This document shows, piece after piece, positions 8,114 to 15,603 of a stretch of DNA of 61,523 nucleotides (position 1 is its first letter; each line of letters begins with the position of its first letter). The DNA comes from Candidatus Zixiibacteriota bacterium (GTDB lineage: Bacteria > Zixibacteria > MSB-5A5 > GN15 > FEB-12): contig JAJRQO010000041.1 in assembly GCA_024280215.1 (NCBI GenBank), positions 1 through 61,523 on the forward strand, written 5' to 3'. The notes under the pieces are model-generated. The model saw nothing but the letters and a program-made list of their open reading frames with translations. It ran no database searches and was not told the origin of the DNA. The position numbers and the translations under genes were made by a program.

Positions 8114-9641
8114 TATGCTCCACATCTCGATTGGTAATTTATGGCGGATGAAGCTCCGTACATTTTTGACGGCATCAGGCGTGGTCATTGCTATCGCTGC
8201 TTTTGTTGCGATGCTCTCATTCGGTGCTGGCATGCAGGAAAATGTCGCCGAACAGTTTAACAAGCTTGGTCTGTTTAACACCATGATTGTTTATGAAAAA
8301 CGTACTGAATCAGACAATGAAAGACGCCATCGCAATCAAGACGACGAAGAAAACATTGAAGAAGACAGTACATCGGTAAACGACAGTTTAGTCGTAGTTG
8401 ATATGATTATAAAACCGCTCGACAATGAAGCCCTCAAGCTCCTCTCAAAAATCAGAGGCGTTAGCTTAGCATATCCGTTTGAATCGTTTGCAATTTCTGT
8501 AACCATAGATGACTCAACTTATGAGACCGATGCACAAGCCTTGCCACTTGATGCTTACAAAACAAAATTGTATAGCGAACTTTCGTATGGCGAACATCTG
8601 AAGTCAGACTCCTCAAAAGAAATTTTGCTGACCGACCAGTTTATCAAAGATTTCAATATTGAATTCCCCGATTCACTCATAGGCAGACAGCTTATAATTT
8701 CAGCTAAGGCATCATCAGTAGATTCTGGACTCTATGCGATTGTAAAGTCGGACTCATTTAATATTATTGATAAAGTCAAAGAGTTAAAATTTGATTCTTT
8801 GCTAAACAAAGATTATGTCTCGACGGTTTTGAAAACCGAAGCGAATGATGCCATTGGACGGTTCGTTGATGGTTACATGAACCGAAACGAAATTGTTTCT
8901 GATACTCTTATTATTGTTGGTATCTTGGACAATGGTACGGGGCGTCGTACCAGCAGTAAACAGATATTAATTCCGATGTCGATAGCCGAAAAGTTTAACT
9001 CAAAAGGTGCTGGTCGAGGGATGATGGATATGTTTTCAATGGTTTCAGGGGGGCAGATTGATTTGTTTAATCAAGGTTCCGAGTCAAAATCATTTTCAAA
9101 AATTACGCTAAATATCGAACAGGGTTTCTTGCATAAAAATATTGCTGACTCTGTCAAAGCACTTGGCTATCGTCCGTTTTCCTACGCTCAGGAATTTGAA
9201 GAGATCCAACAAATATTTTTATACTTTGATATGGGCTTGGGGCTTATCGGATTGATTGCTCTTATCACGGCATCGCTTGGGATTGTCAATACCATGGTCA
9301 TGTCGATTATTGAACGTAAACGGGAGATTGGGATTTTGAAATCGCTTGGTGCCGATGAGACATATATAAAATTTTTGTTTTTAACAGAGTCTGGGATGAT
9401 AGGTACGATTGGTGCATCGGCGGGGATTGTCTTCGGATGGTTGATCTCTCGATTGGGTTCTTTTATTGTACGATCGTTTATGGAAAAAGAGGGCGTCGAT
9501 GCGATTGAATTATTTACGATGCCGATCTGGTTAGTGTTGACTGCTTTTGCGATAGGGCTTACAGTCGCTCTTGCTGCAGGATATTTCCCCGCATCAAAGG
9601 CTGCCAAAGTCGACCCTGTCGAAGCCCTGCGGTCTGATTGA
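8100..9641 (+). CDS. ABC transporter permease, MacB/FtsX-type
   Basis: 513 residues. One N-terminal membrane helix (about 16-38), a large extracytoplasmic MacB-like domain, and three C-terminal helices within the FtsX-like core ('GLGLIGLIALITASLGIVNTM' region) ending with 'PASKAAKVDPVEALRSD', a hallmark of the family. It works as a dimer with the preceding ATPase in mechanotransmission rather than classical channel transport. No HlyD-like adaptor gene is adjacent, so MacA or TolC partners, if any, are elsewhere. The periplasmic part carries an unusually acidic stretch (about 65-95: DNERRHRNQDDEENIEEDS). Confidence 0.9.
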   Translation: MDLRDMLHISIGNLWRMKLRTFLTASGVVIAIAAFVAMLSFGAGMQENVAEQFNKLGLFNTMIVYEKRTESDNERRHRNQDDEENIEEDSTSVNDSLVVVDMIIKPLDNEALKLLSKIRGVSLAYPFESFAISVTIDDSTYETDAQALPLDAYKTKLYSELSYGEHLKSDSSKEILLTDQFIKDFNIEFPDSLIGRQLIISAKASSVDSGLYAIVKSDSFNIIDKVKELKFDSLLNKDYVSTVLKTEANDAIGRFVDGYMNRNEIVSDTLIIVGILDNGTGRRTSSKQILIPMSIAEKFNSKGAGRGMMDMFSMVSGGQIDLFNQGSESKSFSKITLNIEQGFLHKNIADSVKALGYRPFSYAQEFEEIQQIFLYFDMGLGLIGLIALITASLGIVNTMVMSIIERKREIGILKSLGADETYIKFLFLTESGMIGTIGASAGIVFGWLISRLGSFIVRSFMEKEGVDAIELFTMPIWLVLTAFAIGLTVALAAGYFPASKAAKVDPVEALRSD

Positions 9642-9667
9642 TATATATGCTAATGAATATAAGAAAT

Positions 9668-9731
9668 GTAGGTCAGAACTCTTTAGTAGTTCTGACATTT
9701 TGGCGGAACCGCTAAAGGGGTTCCTCCCTAC
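9668..9731. repeat. GTAGG-family double hairpin
   Basis: Starts GTAGG and ends CCTCCCTAC. It contains a 9-bp stem GTCAGAACT/AGTTCTGAC with loop CTTTAGT (9672-9696), then GGAACC/GGTTCC. The same stem-loop style with the same CTTTAGT loop occurs after secF at 40118-40142. The first hairpin may also end transcription of the ABC operon. Confidence 0.7.
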
Positions 9732-9763
9732 TTATTTTCCCACTATGATTCAACGACACTCCT

Positions 9764-9781
9764 CTCCTGCGAAGGCAGGAG
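9764..9781. repeat. CTCCTGC-gaag-GCAGGAG palindromic repeat
   Basis: A second member of the dispersed 7-8 bp stem, 4-base loop palindrome family, followed by TCCAGTGCA as at 6731 and 9883. Confidence 0.7.
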
Positions 9782-9864
9782 TCCAGTGCAGTTACCCTTT
9801 TAATAAATTTAAAATATTATACCGCAAATATCATAGCAAATCTGACAGTTTCATTAGAACTCCT

Positions 9865-9882
9865 TTCCTGCGAAGGCAGGAA
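9865..9882. repeat. TTCCTGC-gaag-GCAGGAA palindromic repeat
   Basis: A third member of the family, 90 bases before the GIY-YIG gene and in the same orientation as the other upstream copies. Confidence 0.7.
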
Positions 9883-9972
9883 TCCAGTGCAATAACCCTT
9901 TAGGCAACTTAATTATATCAACAGAAAATTATAGTGACAGACCCTGTCAGTCTCATCACTTATACTTTGTCC

Positions 9973-10260
9973 ATGACACAACAATACTACATTTATATAT
10001 TAGCAAGTAAACGAAATGGAACTCTTTATATAGGTAGTACTTCAGATTTAAAACAAAGAGTCTATCTACATAAAAATAAATTGATAGATGGGTTTACTAA
10101 AAAGTACAATGTTACAATGCTTGTGTATTTTGAAATCACCGATTCAAGAGTTTCTGCTATTCACAGAGAGAAGCAATTAAGAAAATGGAAACGTGATTGG
10201 AAACTCAGGCTAATAGAAGATGAAAACCCTCATTGGGGGGATTTGTATGATAAATTATAA
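9973..10260 (+). CDS. GIY-YIG nuclease-fold protein (UPF0213/YhbQ-like)
   Basis: 95 residues from the ATG at 9973; an in-frame upstream ATG at 9934 adds only 13 residues outside the domain. The single GIY-YIG domain shows the YIY (6-8) and YIG (19-21) core, an Arg at 29 in 'SDLKQRVYLHK', and a probable metal-binding Glu at 66 in 'HREKQLRKW'. Small stand-alone GIY-YIG proteins are common in this size range and their substrate is generally unknown. The gene is a single unit between CCTGC palindromes on both sides (9865-9882 and 10270-10287), which may mean it travels or is retained with repeats. Confidence 0.9.
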   Translation: MTQQYYIYILASKRNGTLYIGSTSDLKQRVYLHKNKLIDGFTKKYNVTMLVYFEITDSRVSAIHREKQLRKWKRDWKLRLIEDENPHWGDLYDKL

Positions 10261-10269
10261 GTGACTGGA

Positions 10270-10287
10270 TTCCTGCCTCCGCAGGAA
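10270..10287. repeat. TTCCTGC-cctc-GCAGGAA palindromic repeat
   Basis: The fourth copy of the dispersed palindrome, in opposite orientation to the copies before the GIY-YIG gene. It is preceded by CTGGA, the complement of the TCCAG that follows the other copies. Confidence 0.7.
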
Positions 10288-10324
10288 AGGAGAGGGGGAA
10301 GTTTGTGAAGTTAATACAGTATAA

Positions 10325-10909
10325 TTATTTTTTGGTTTGTTCTTTCAAGATATTAATATAAATAAAATTACCTGTCCATATAAATAATGTTGATAAATCA
10401 ATCATTAAAGATTCAAACTCCATTTTTATAAATGGAAACATTTTTGTTTTTGAAATTCTTTCAAATCTCTCAGCATTTTCAATATCTGAATGGAAAATAT
10501 ACCCATTAAACCAAAAATCAATTACATCTGCAGGTGATAAAATTTTATTCCCATATTGCAATTTCATATAAGTTTTCGACATTAATTTCTTAAATGCTAT
10601 TGAAGTAGATTTTGCATTGTCAAATAGTTCTTTGTCAGATTCTAAAGCTTTTCTTATTATTTTAAATATTTTATTAAAATATAAAGTTTCGTTATTCATG
10701 CAAAATTGTCTAATGGTTGTTGTCAAAGATTTTAACGCTTCTTTTTCTGGACCATCAATAGTGATAGTACCGCCTTTATTTACTTCAAAATGTAATTTAA
10801 GCGAAACTTGTAGTTTACCACCTTGTAATATTGAAGAATTTTTAAGCTCTAAAGACCTTTTATAAAATAAATTTAAAATTCTTAAATCTTTTTCATCAAG
10901 TTGTTCCAT
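10325..10909 (-). CDS. Hypothetical protein, 194 residues
   Basis: The start at 10909 has a strong GGGGAG ribosome site 7 bases upstream. No signal peptide or clear membrane helix; lysine-rich, mixed alpha/beta by eye, very AT-rich compared with its neighbours. The middle 'VNKGGTITIDGPEKEALKSL' looks like a beta-strand/helix unit. I do not recognise a family. It is a single gene on the minus strand between the GIY-YIG gene and the TolB-like lipoprotein, i.e. in the repeat-rich part of the window, so a recently acquired or accessory gene is plausible. Confidence 0.7.
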   Translation of the reverse strand: MEQLDEKDLRILNLFYKRSLELKNSSILQGGKLQVSLKLHFEVNKGGTITIDGPEKEALKSLTTTIRQFCMNNETLYFNKIFKIIRKALESDKELFDNAKSTSIAFKKLMSKTYMKLQYGNKILSPADVIDFWFNGYIFHSDIENAERFERISKTKMFPFIKMEFESLMIDLSTLFIWTGNFIYINILKEQTKK

Positions 10910-11004
10910 AATATCTCCCCGAATTTTTTCGTTTACTTTCTACAACATACTACTTTTATTATCTAAAAGTCATCTACAAATATAATTTTAAAAAGGAATT
11001 TATT

Positions 11005-12063
11005 ATGAGAAAATCAATACTCATCCTATTAGCATTGTTGCTGGTAGTTGGATGCTCAAAAAAAGAAGAGACTAAAAAAAAGCCTGTTAAACCTGTCACA
11101 ATTGTCGAAGGTGAAAAACATTTTTCTAATACTAAGCAACTTACCTTTGGTGGACAAAATGCCGAAGCATATTTTTCCTATGACGCTTCTGAATTGATTT
11201 TACAATCAACAATTAATGATATGGAATGTGACGCAATTTTTCGGATGAACTCCGATGGCTCCGATTTCAGAATGGTCTCATCGGGCAAGGGTGTCACTAC
11301 TTGTTCGTTTATTGCTCCTGACGGTAAATCAATTATCTACGCATCTACTCACTTAGGTGGTGATGTCTGTCCTCCAAAACCAGATATGTCTCGTGGATAT
11401 GTATGGCCACTATATAAAACTTATGACATCTTCTCAGCCGATCCAGATGGCTCAAACCTGAAACAATTAACAACAACAGACGGCTATGATGCCGAAGCGG
11501 TTTATTCTCCTAAAGGGGATAAAATTATTTTCACTTCGGTACGTTCAGGCGATTTGGAATTATATATCATGAACCCAGATGGTTCAGGTGTCGAACAAAT
11601 TACTGATTTACCAGGCTACGATGGTGGAGCATTTTTCTCAATTGATGGAGAGTCTATAGTGTGGAGAGCATCACGACCTGAAGGTGACGATCTCAAAGCA
11701 TATCAGGAACTGCTTGCTGATGGATTTATCAAACCAAGTAAACTTGAAATTTATACGATGAACCTTAAAGATAGAAAAATCATTCAACTGACTAACAATG
11801 GTAAAGCCAACTTTGGTCCATACATTCATCCGAATAACAAAACTATTATTTTCTGCTCAAACATGGATGACCCAAAAGGGCGTAACTTTGACTTGTATAC
11901 TGTTGATATTGATACCAAAGAGGTAGAACGGATTACGTACAATGATACATTTGATGGCTTCCCAATGTTTTCACATGATGGAAAAAAATTAGTCTTTGCA
12001 TCAAACCGTGACAATACAGTACGTGGCGAAACAAATGTCTTTATCACTGATTGGGTAGAATAG
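11005..12063 (+). CDS. TolB-like beta-propeller lipoprotein
   Basis: 352 residues. MRKSILILLALLLVVGC is a lipoprotein signal with lipobox VVGC (C17), followed by a Lys/Glu linker and then PD40/TolB-type WD-like repeats: 'IFRMNSDGSDFRMVSSG', 'IFSADPDGSNLKQLTT', 'LYIMNPDGSGVEQITD', 'IYTMNLKDRKIIQLT' and 'LYTVDIDTKEVERIT'. Five to six blades can be counted. It is anchored in the envelope and is likely a protein-protein platform. It is not the classical tolB, as no tolQRA or pal genes are adjacent. RBS: AAAGGAA before the ATG. Confidence 0.88.
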   Translation: MRKSILILLALLLVVGCSKKEETKKKPVKPVTIVEGEKHFSNTKQLTFGGQNAEAYFSYDASELILQSTINDMECDAIFRMNSDGSDFRMVSSGKGVTTCSFIAPDGKSIIYASTHLGGDVCPPKPDMSRGYVWPLYKTYDIFSADPDGSNLKQLTTTDGYDAEAVYSPKGDKIIFTSVRSGDLELYIMNPDGSGVEQITDLPGYDGGAFFSIDGESIVWRASRPEGDDLKAYQELLADGFIKPSKLEIYTMNLKDRKIIQLTNNGKANFGPYIHPNNKTIIFCSNMDDPKGRNFDLYTVDIDTKEVERITYNDTFDGFPMFSHDGKKLVFASNRDNTVRGETNVFITDWVE

Positions 12064-12070
12064 GTAATTA

Positions 12071-12196
12071 GTAGGGCAGAACCCAGCGAGCTTTAAAGCT
12101 CTTTAGCGGTTCTGCCATTAAATGCCAATAGAACCCATCCCTGACTTGATCGGGGAACCAGTAAAATTGTAGGGAGCAGGCGAGCCTGTTCCTTTT
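12071..12196. repeat. GTAGGG-family hairpin cluster
   Basis: Two GTAGGG-headed hairpins: GGCAGAACC/GGTTCTGCC (12075-12116) enclosing the perfect palindrome GAGCTTTAAAGCTC (12088-12101), and GGAGCAGGC/GCCTGTTCC (12173-12192) followed by TTTT. Between them is a 'CCCTGACTTGATCGGGGAA' piece. The second hairpin could terminate transcription from either of the two convergent genes. Confidence 0.65.
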
Positions 12197-12201
12197 ATTA
12201 T

Positions 12202-12429
12202 CTAAACCAACTCTTCATAGTCAGATAATATCTCTTCGTATTCTGCTAAATCGTCTACTTCTGCTAACTCATCTAAACGTAGCAAATCGAGTTTCTCTTT
12301 ACGTTCATGTTTGGTATGCCGTTTTTCTTTTTGTTGTAAAATGTCAGATGAAAACTTTTTTGAATTCTTAAATCGAATTTTCTTGATTGTACTTCTTTTT
12401 GCCCGTGAACCATTAATACTATCACTCAT
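12202..12429 (-). CDS. Small hypothetical protein with basic N-terminus and acidic C-terminus
   Basis: 75 residues with an AGGAG ribosome site before the ATG at 12429. Residues 1-45 are strongly basic (KRSTIKKIRFKNSKKF, KEKRHTKHERKEK) and 48-75 strongly acidic (LDELAEVDDLAEYEEILSDYEE). No known family recognised. The split charge is typical of nucleic-acid-binding or ribosome-associated small proteins, but this is only an inference. It diverges from the sigma-54-type gene at 12776. Confidence 0.65.
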   Translation of the reverse strand: MSDSINGSRAKRSTIKKIRFKNSKKFSSDILQQKEKRHTKHERKEKLDLLRLDELAEVDDLAEYEEILSDYEELV

Positions 12430-12775
12430 GAAAAACTCCTAAAAACAACTATTTAAATCTACACTAACTTGATAATTTTACTATCGTCGAATTTCTGAGT
12501 TAATTTATACTTTATAGTCCACTTAGTTCAGTCTTTATACATCTGAATTTGTGTGTTATTTCTTGCATATATATGAGTTTGTATTCAGACTCTGCATATA
12601 ATTGCTTAAATAAATAAGTAGACATTTCAACTTTTTACCAAAAGGATAGAGTTGTTATCATGTTGTTGGATATGTGAATAGGTGGGCTGTTTCAAATTAA
12701 AACGGTTTTTTCGTCTTTTGGCAAATCTGTTGCAGTATACTCAAACAGATAACAAAAACGAAAGTAGGAGACGTT
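12430..12775. other. Divergent intergenic region with a sigma-54-type promoter
   Basis: About 345 AT-rich bases between two divergent genes. Apart from the -24/-12 element at 12719-12734 I see no repeat, RNA or reading frame of note. Confidence 0.6.
12719..12734 (+). promoter_or_regulatory. Sigma-54 (-24/-12) promoter
   Basis: TTGGCA-n6-TTGCA with the invariant GG (12720-12721) and GC (12732-12733) separated by exactly 10 bases. The start of transcription would be near 12745, 31 bases before the ATG of the following gene. An overlapping TATACT (12736-12741) could instead serve a sigma-70 promoter, but no good -35 lies upstream. Confidence 0.5.
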
Positions 12776-13399
12776 ATGTTAGAAGGCAGATATCAACGAG
12801 GATTTTCGCAAGAACGATTAGAAAGCACCAATGACCCAAAAATTCGCAAAGATGACCATGGGTATTATATCATGTCATTATCTGAAAATAGCAAAGTCTA
12901 CTTTGATGATTTCTACCATTTTCTTGAATTAGCCTATGATAATGCCAATAAAGAAAAAGCGAGACTTTCTGAAAAATTAATGACAACAACAACAGAATTT
13001 AACGAATCAATCGCCTATTTTAGAGCAAAAGCAGTAATTATTGACCTACTAATGAAAAATATCCGTCGTTTTTATACTGATGGTGCCAATTTGGGCATTA
13101 TTATGACACCATGGTGTTTTGGAACTGTCATTCTTGAAAAAATTGAAGTGTATCGTGAAAGAATCAGCAAGGGTGAAGTTCAAGATGCCAATATCCCTGA
13201 TTATCCATACTATGTCGTTAATTATATTGATGAAATCTATAAAATAGTACTTTTAGAATTATTTGACTTCCCTGAAAAAGCGTTCCAAATGCGTTGGCAG
13301 TATTCCGAACTTCTCAAAAAATACTCAAAAATTCTTACCAATATTACCACATCTCTTAACTCTGTAATGAGTACAATTAAAAATTACAACACACAATAG
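12776..13399 (+). CDS. Hypothetical protein, 207 residues, possibly sigma-54 controlled
   Basis: Start supported by AGGAG 6 bases before the ATG. Soluble, mostly helical by eye, no signal peptide. The part 'SLSENSKVYFDDFYHFLELAYDNANKEKARLSEKL' suggests a helical hairpin, and the C-terminal half is helix-rich. I do not recognise the family. It is single-gene, between a good promoter and a strong terminator (13455-13487), so it is clearly an independent transcription unit. Confidence 0.75.
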   Translation: MLEGRYQRGFSQERLESTNDPKIRKDDHGYYIMSLSENSKVYFDDFYHFLELAYDNANKEKARLSEKLMTTTTEFNESIAYFRAKAVIIDLLMKNIRRFYTDGANLGIIMTPWCFGTVILEKIEVYRERISKGEVQDANIPDYPYYVVNYIDEIYKIVLLELFDFPEKAFQMRWQYSELLKKYSKILTNITTSLNSVMSTIKNYNTQ

Positions 13400-13454
13400 A
13401 GCATCGCTCTCTAACAAGGGTATTCCTACCCGAAATATTGACCCTCCTACAGAT

Positions 13455-13487
13455 CCTCTGAATTTCTTTCAGAGGGTTATTTTTTTA
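13455..13487 (+). terminator. Intrinsic terminator
   Basis: An 8-bp stem CCTCTGAA/TTCAGAGG with a 5-base loop, followed by GTTA and seven T. It ends the transcript of the 12776 gene. Confidence 0.85.
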
Positions 13488-13576
13488 TCAATCAATTAGC
13501 CCCATCTGCCGATATAATCTAAGTAGTATATTTATATAAACTTAACTGACTTGTACAAAAAATAAGATTGATAAAC

Positions 13577-14554
13577 ATGATTTCTACTGAGACCAAAACA
13601 GACCAAGCATTTATTCCTATACAACTTGATTCAATCAGAATCGATTCGGTGTTAAATTTCGATTTATATTTGAATATAAATCGAAATTTAGTCCTCTATC
13701 GTTCTGCAGACCTTCCATTTACTGACCGTACCCGTCAGAAATTGATGGAAAACTCGGTTGAAAAAGTATATATAACCTCTGAGAGCAAACACAAATATCA
13801 GCTCTATATAGAGAAGAATCTAAACAAGATTATTCATGACCCACACATTCCTGAAATTAAAAAAGCTGGGATTTTGTATGAAACCTCGACAAATCTTGTT
13901 CAAGATATTTTAAGTCGTCCAACCTATGGCGAAAATATAAAACGTTCCAAAGAGCTTGTTGGTAACACCGTTAATTATATTTTAAAAGGACAAGAAGCCT
14001 TTCATTCATTGATGAAAATTTCATCTTTTGACTATTATACTTATACTCACTCTGTTAATGTTTGTACTTTTTCAATCGCTTTAGCCCAGCAGATGGGTTT
14101 TCATGATCAGGACTTTTTGTTTGAGCTTGGAGTAGGAGCATTGCTTCATGATGTAGGTAAGTCAAAAATTTCCGAACGGATATTACACAAACGTTCCGCA
14201 CTTAACTCAATTGAGTTTGAAATTATGAAAAAACATCCGAAGTGGGGCGATGATCTCATGCGCGAAACAAGTGAAATCCCTGAAGCATCGATGTTTCCGA
14301 TTTTGCAACATCACGAACGAGGTGACCATTCGGGATATCCAAATGGGATTGGCTTAAATGAAATGCATATCTTTTCAAAAATCGTTGCGATTGCTGATTC
14401 ATTTGATGCTATGACAACTGAGCGTGTTTATCAAAAAGCGATGGACACATTTCCAGCCCTCAAAGTTATGTTTGCTATTAAAGGGGCATACGATGATGAG
14501 GCAATGAAAGCATTTGTCTCTCTTATGGGACCAAGTGGTCTTGACACAATCTGA
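13577..14554 (+). CDS. HD-GYP domain phosphodiesterase
   Basis: 325 residues from the ATG at 13577; an in-frame TTG at 13568 would add three residues. Residues 1-130 form a DUF3391-like N-terminal part. The HD-GYP domain shows H158, the HD pair at 191-192 with K195, HHE at 245-247, GYP at 253-255, and 'IADSFDAMTTERVYQKA' at about 272-288. The family hydrolyses cyclic di-GMP. The segment before GYP reads GDHSGYP where the family usually has D-G-x-GYP, a small deviation. No GGDEF protein is encoded in the window. It sits alone between the terminator and ridA. Confidence 0.88.
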   Translation: MISTETKTDQAFIPIQLDSIRIDSVLNFDLYLNINRNLVLYRSADLPFTDRTRQKLMENSVEKVYITSESKHKYQLYIEKNLNKIIHDPHIPEIKKAGILYETSTNLVQDILSRPTYGENIKRSKELVGNTVNYILKGQEAFHSLMKISSFDYYTYTHSVNVCTFSIALAQQMGFHDQDFLFELGVGALLHDVGKSKISERILHKRSALNSIEFEIMKKHPKWGDDLMRETSEIPEASMFPILQHHERGDHSGYPNGIGLNEMHIFSKIVAIADSFDAMTTERVYQKAMDTFPALKVMFAIKGAYDDEAMKAFVSLMGPSGLDTI

Positions 14555-14657
14555 AAATTACTTCGACTAAACTATCTATAATCTTTTTCAAAATTAAAAA
14601 ATTGCTTGATTGCGATTATAAAATGCCTTTGATTGTTGTCATACTTTAGGAGGTATA

Positions 14658-15044
14658 ATGAAAAAGATTGTGCAAACCGATTTAGCCCCACAAGCGATTG
14701 GTCCGTATTCTCAAGCAGTAAAAGCCAAATGTGCCGAAACATTATATGTTTCTGGTAATATTCCTTTACATCCTCAAACGATGGAAACAGTAGGTAAGAC
14801 CGCCGCCGAACAATGCAAACAAGTTATGGAAAACCTTGGTGAAGTTCTCAAAGCTGGTGGTGCAAGCTATACTGATGTTGTGAAGACGACAATTTATTTA
14901 ACTGATATGAATGATTTTGCGGCAGTGAATGAAGTATATGCTTCTTATTTCCGAGAAAACCCTCCTGCAAGAGCAACGGTTGAAGTAAGTCGGTTACCAA
15001 AAGATGTACAAATAGAAATAGATGCAATCGCTGTGCTGACATAA
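14658..15044 (+). CDS. ridA: RidA family enamine/imine deaminase
   Basis: 128 residues, the usual length. The key Arg (R105 in NPPARATVEV) and Glu (E120 in 'DVQIEIDAIA') are both present, as is the N-terminal 'APQAIGPYSQAV'. It hydrolyses the reactive 2-aminoacrylate formed by threonine/serine dehydratases and prevents damage to PLP enzymes; it works as a trimer in the cytoplasm. RBS AGGAGG before the ATG. Single gene; nothing near it links to threonine metabolism. Confidence 0.95.
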   Translation: MKKIVQTDLAPQAIGPYSQAVKAKCAETLYVSGNIPLHPQTMETVGKTAAEQCKQVMENLGEVLKAGGASYTDVVKTTIYLTDMNDFAAVNEVYASYFRENPPARATVEVSRLPKDVQIEIDAIAVLT

Positions 15045-15050
15045 GCATAG

Positions 15051-15079
15051 TTGATATAAGTCAATTTATATCTTATATA
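15051..15079 (+). promoter_or_regulatory. Candidate sigma-70 promoter for the bc-complex operon
   Basis: TTGATA (15051-15056), 17 bases, TATATA (15074-15079), about 70 bases before the GTG start of the Rieske gene. It is in a very AT-rich tract, so chance matches are possible. Confidence 0.4.
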
Positions 15080-15147
15080 TTTGTAGTACTATGACAAAGT
15101 TTAATTAGAGAAGTTAAGAAAAGAGTTTTAACAATAGAGGAGAAGTT

Positions 15148-15603
15148 GTGTCAGGAGAAAAATCACGTCGTGGTTTCCTTGAAGCAGCTTTAGGCGGTTC
15201 TGCTTTACTCGCGATGGCGGCAATTTTTTATCCGATGTATCAGTACATCACCCCGCCAAAACTTGCAGAAGCAAAATTGTCACAGCTGAAACTTTCTTTT
15301 TCCCGTGCGGATATTGAAAGTGAACCCAAAAAAGCGAAGTATTTTAAATATGGTCGTTCAATGGGTATTATCTTTATTACAGAAACAAATGAATTAAAAG
15401 CATTGAGTGCAATGTGTACCCATCTTGATTGCACCGTTCAACATCGTCCTGATTTGGGCATCTTGTGGTGTTCATGTCATAATGGTCGATACGGAATGGA
15501 TGGTTCCAATATTTCGGGTCCACCACCTCGTCCACTTTATCCGTATCAAGTTAAAGAAGTAGGGGAAACAATATTTGTCAGCAAGGAGATAGCTGATGAG
15601 TGA
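15148..15603 (+). CDS. Rieske [2Fe-2S] protein of a quinol:cytochrome c oxidoreductase
   Basis: 151 residues from a GTG at 15148 with AGAGGAGA upstream. The N-terminus carries a twin-arginine motif SRRGFL followed by a hydrophobic stretch (about 15-34), so it is a Tat substrate that stays membrane-anchored. The cluster ligands are C90, H92, C108 and H111, with C95 and C110 as the stabilising disulfide. It transfers electrons from quinol to the downstream c-type cytochrome. It overlaps the cytochrome b gene by 8 bases, so the two are translationally coupled. Confidence 0.93.
   Translation: MSGEKSRRGFLEAALGGSALLAMAAIFYPMYQYITPPKLAEAKLSQLKLSFSRADIESEPKKAKYFKYGRSMGIIFITETNELKALSAMCTHLDCTVQHRPDLGILWCSCHNGRYGMDGSNISGPPPRPLYPYQVKEVGETIFVSKEIADE

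Larger units (their letters stand above)
9642..9972. other. Repeat-rich intergenic gap
   Basis: About 330 bases without a credible gene. It holds a double hairpin of the GTAGG family (9668-9731) and two copies of the CCTGC-gaag-GCAGG palindrome (9764-9781 and 9865-9882), each followed by TCCAGTGCA. Confidence 0.7.

Noticed and set aside
9571-9903. Frame of 110 codons after the MacB-like permease
   Set aside because: It starts inside the permease in another frame and then runs through hairpins and palindromes; translated repeat.
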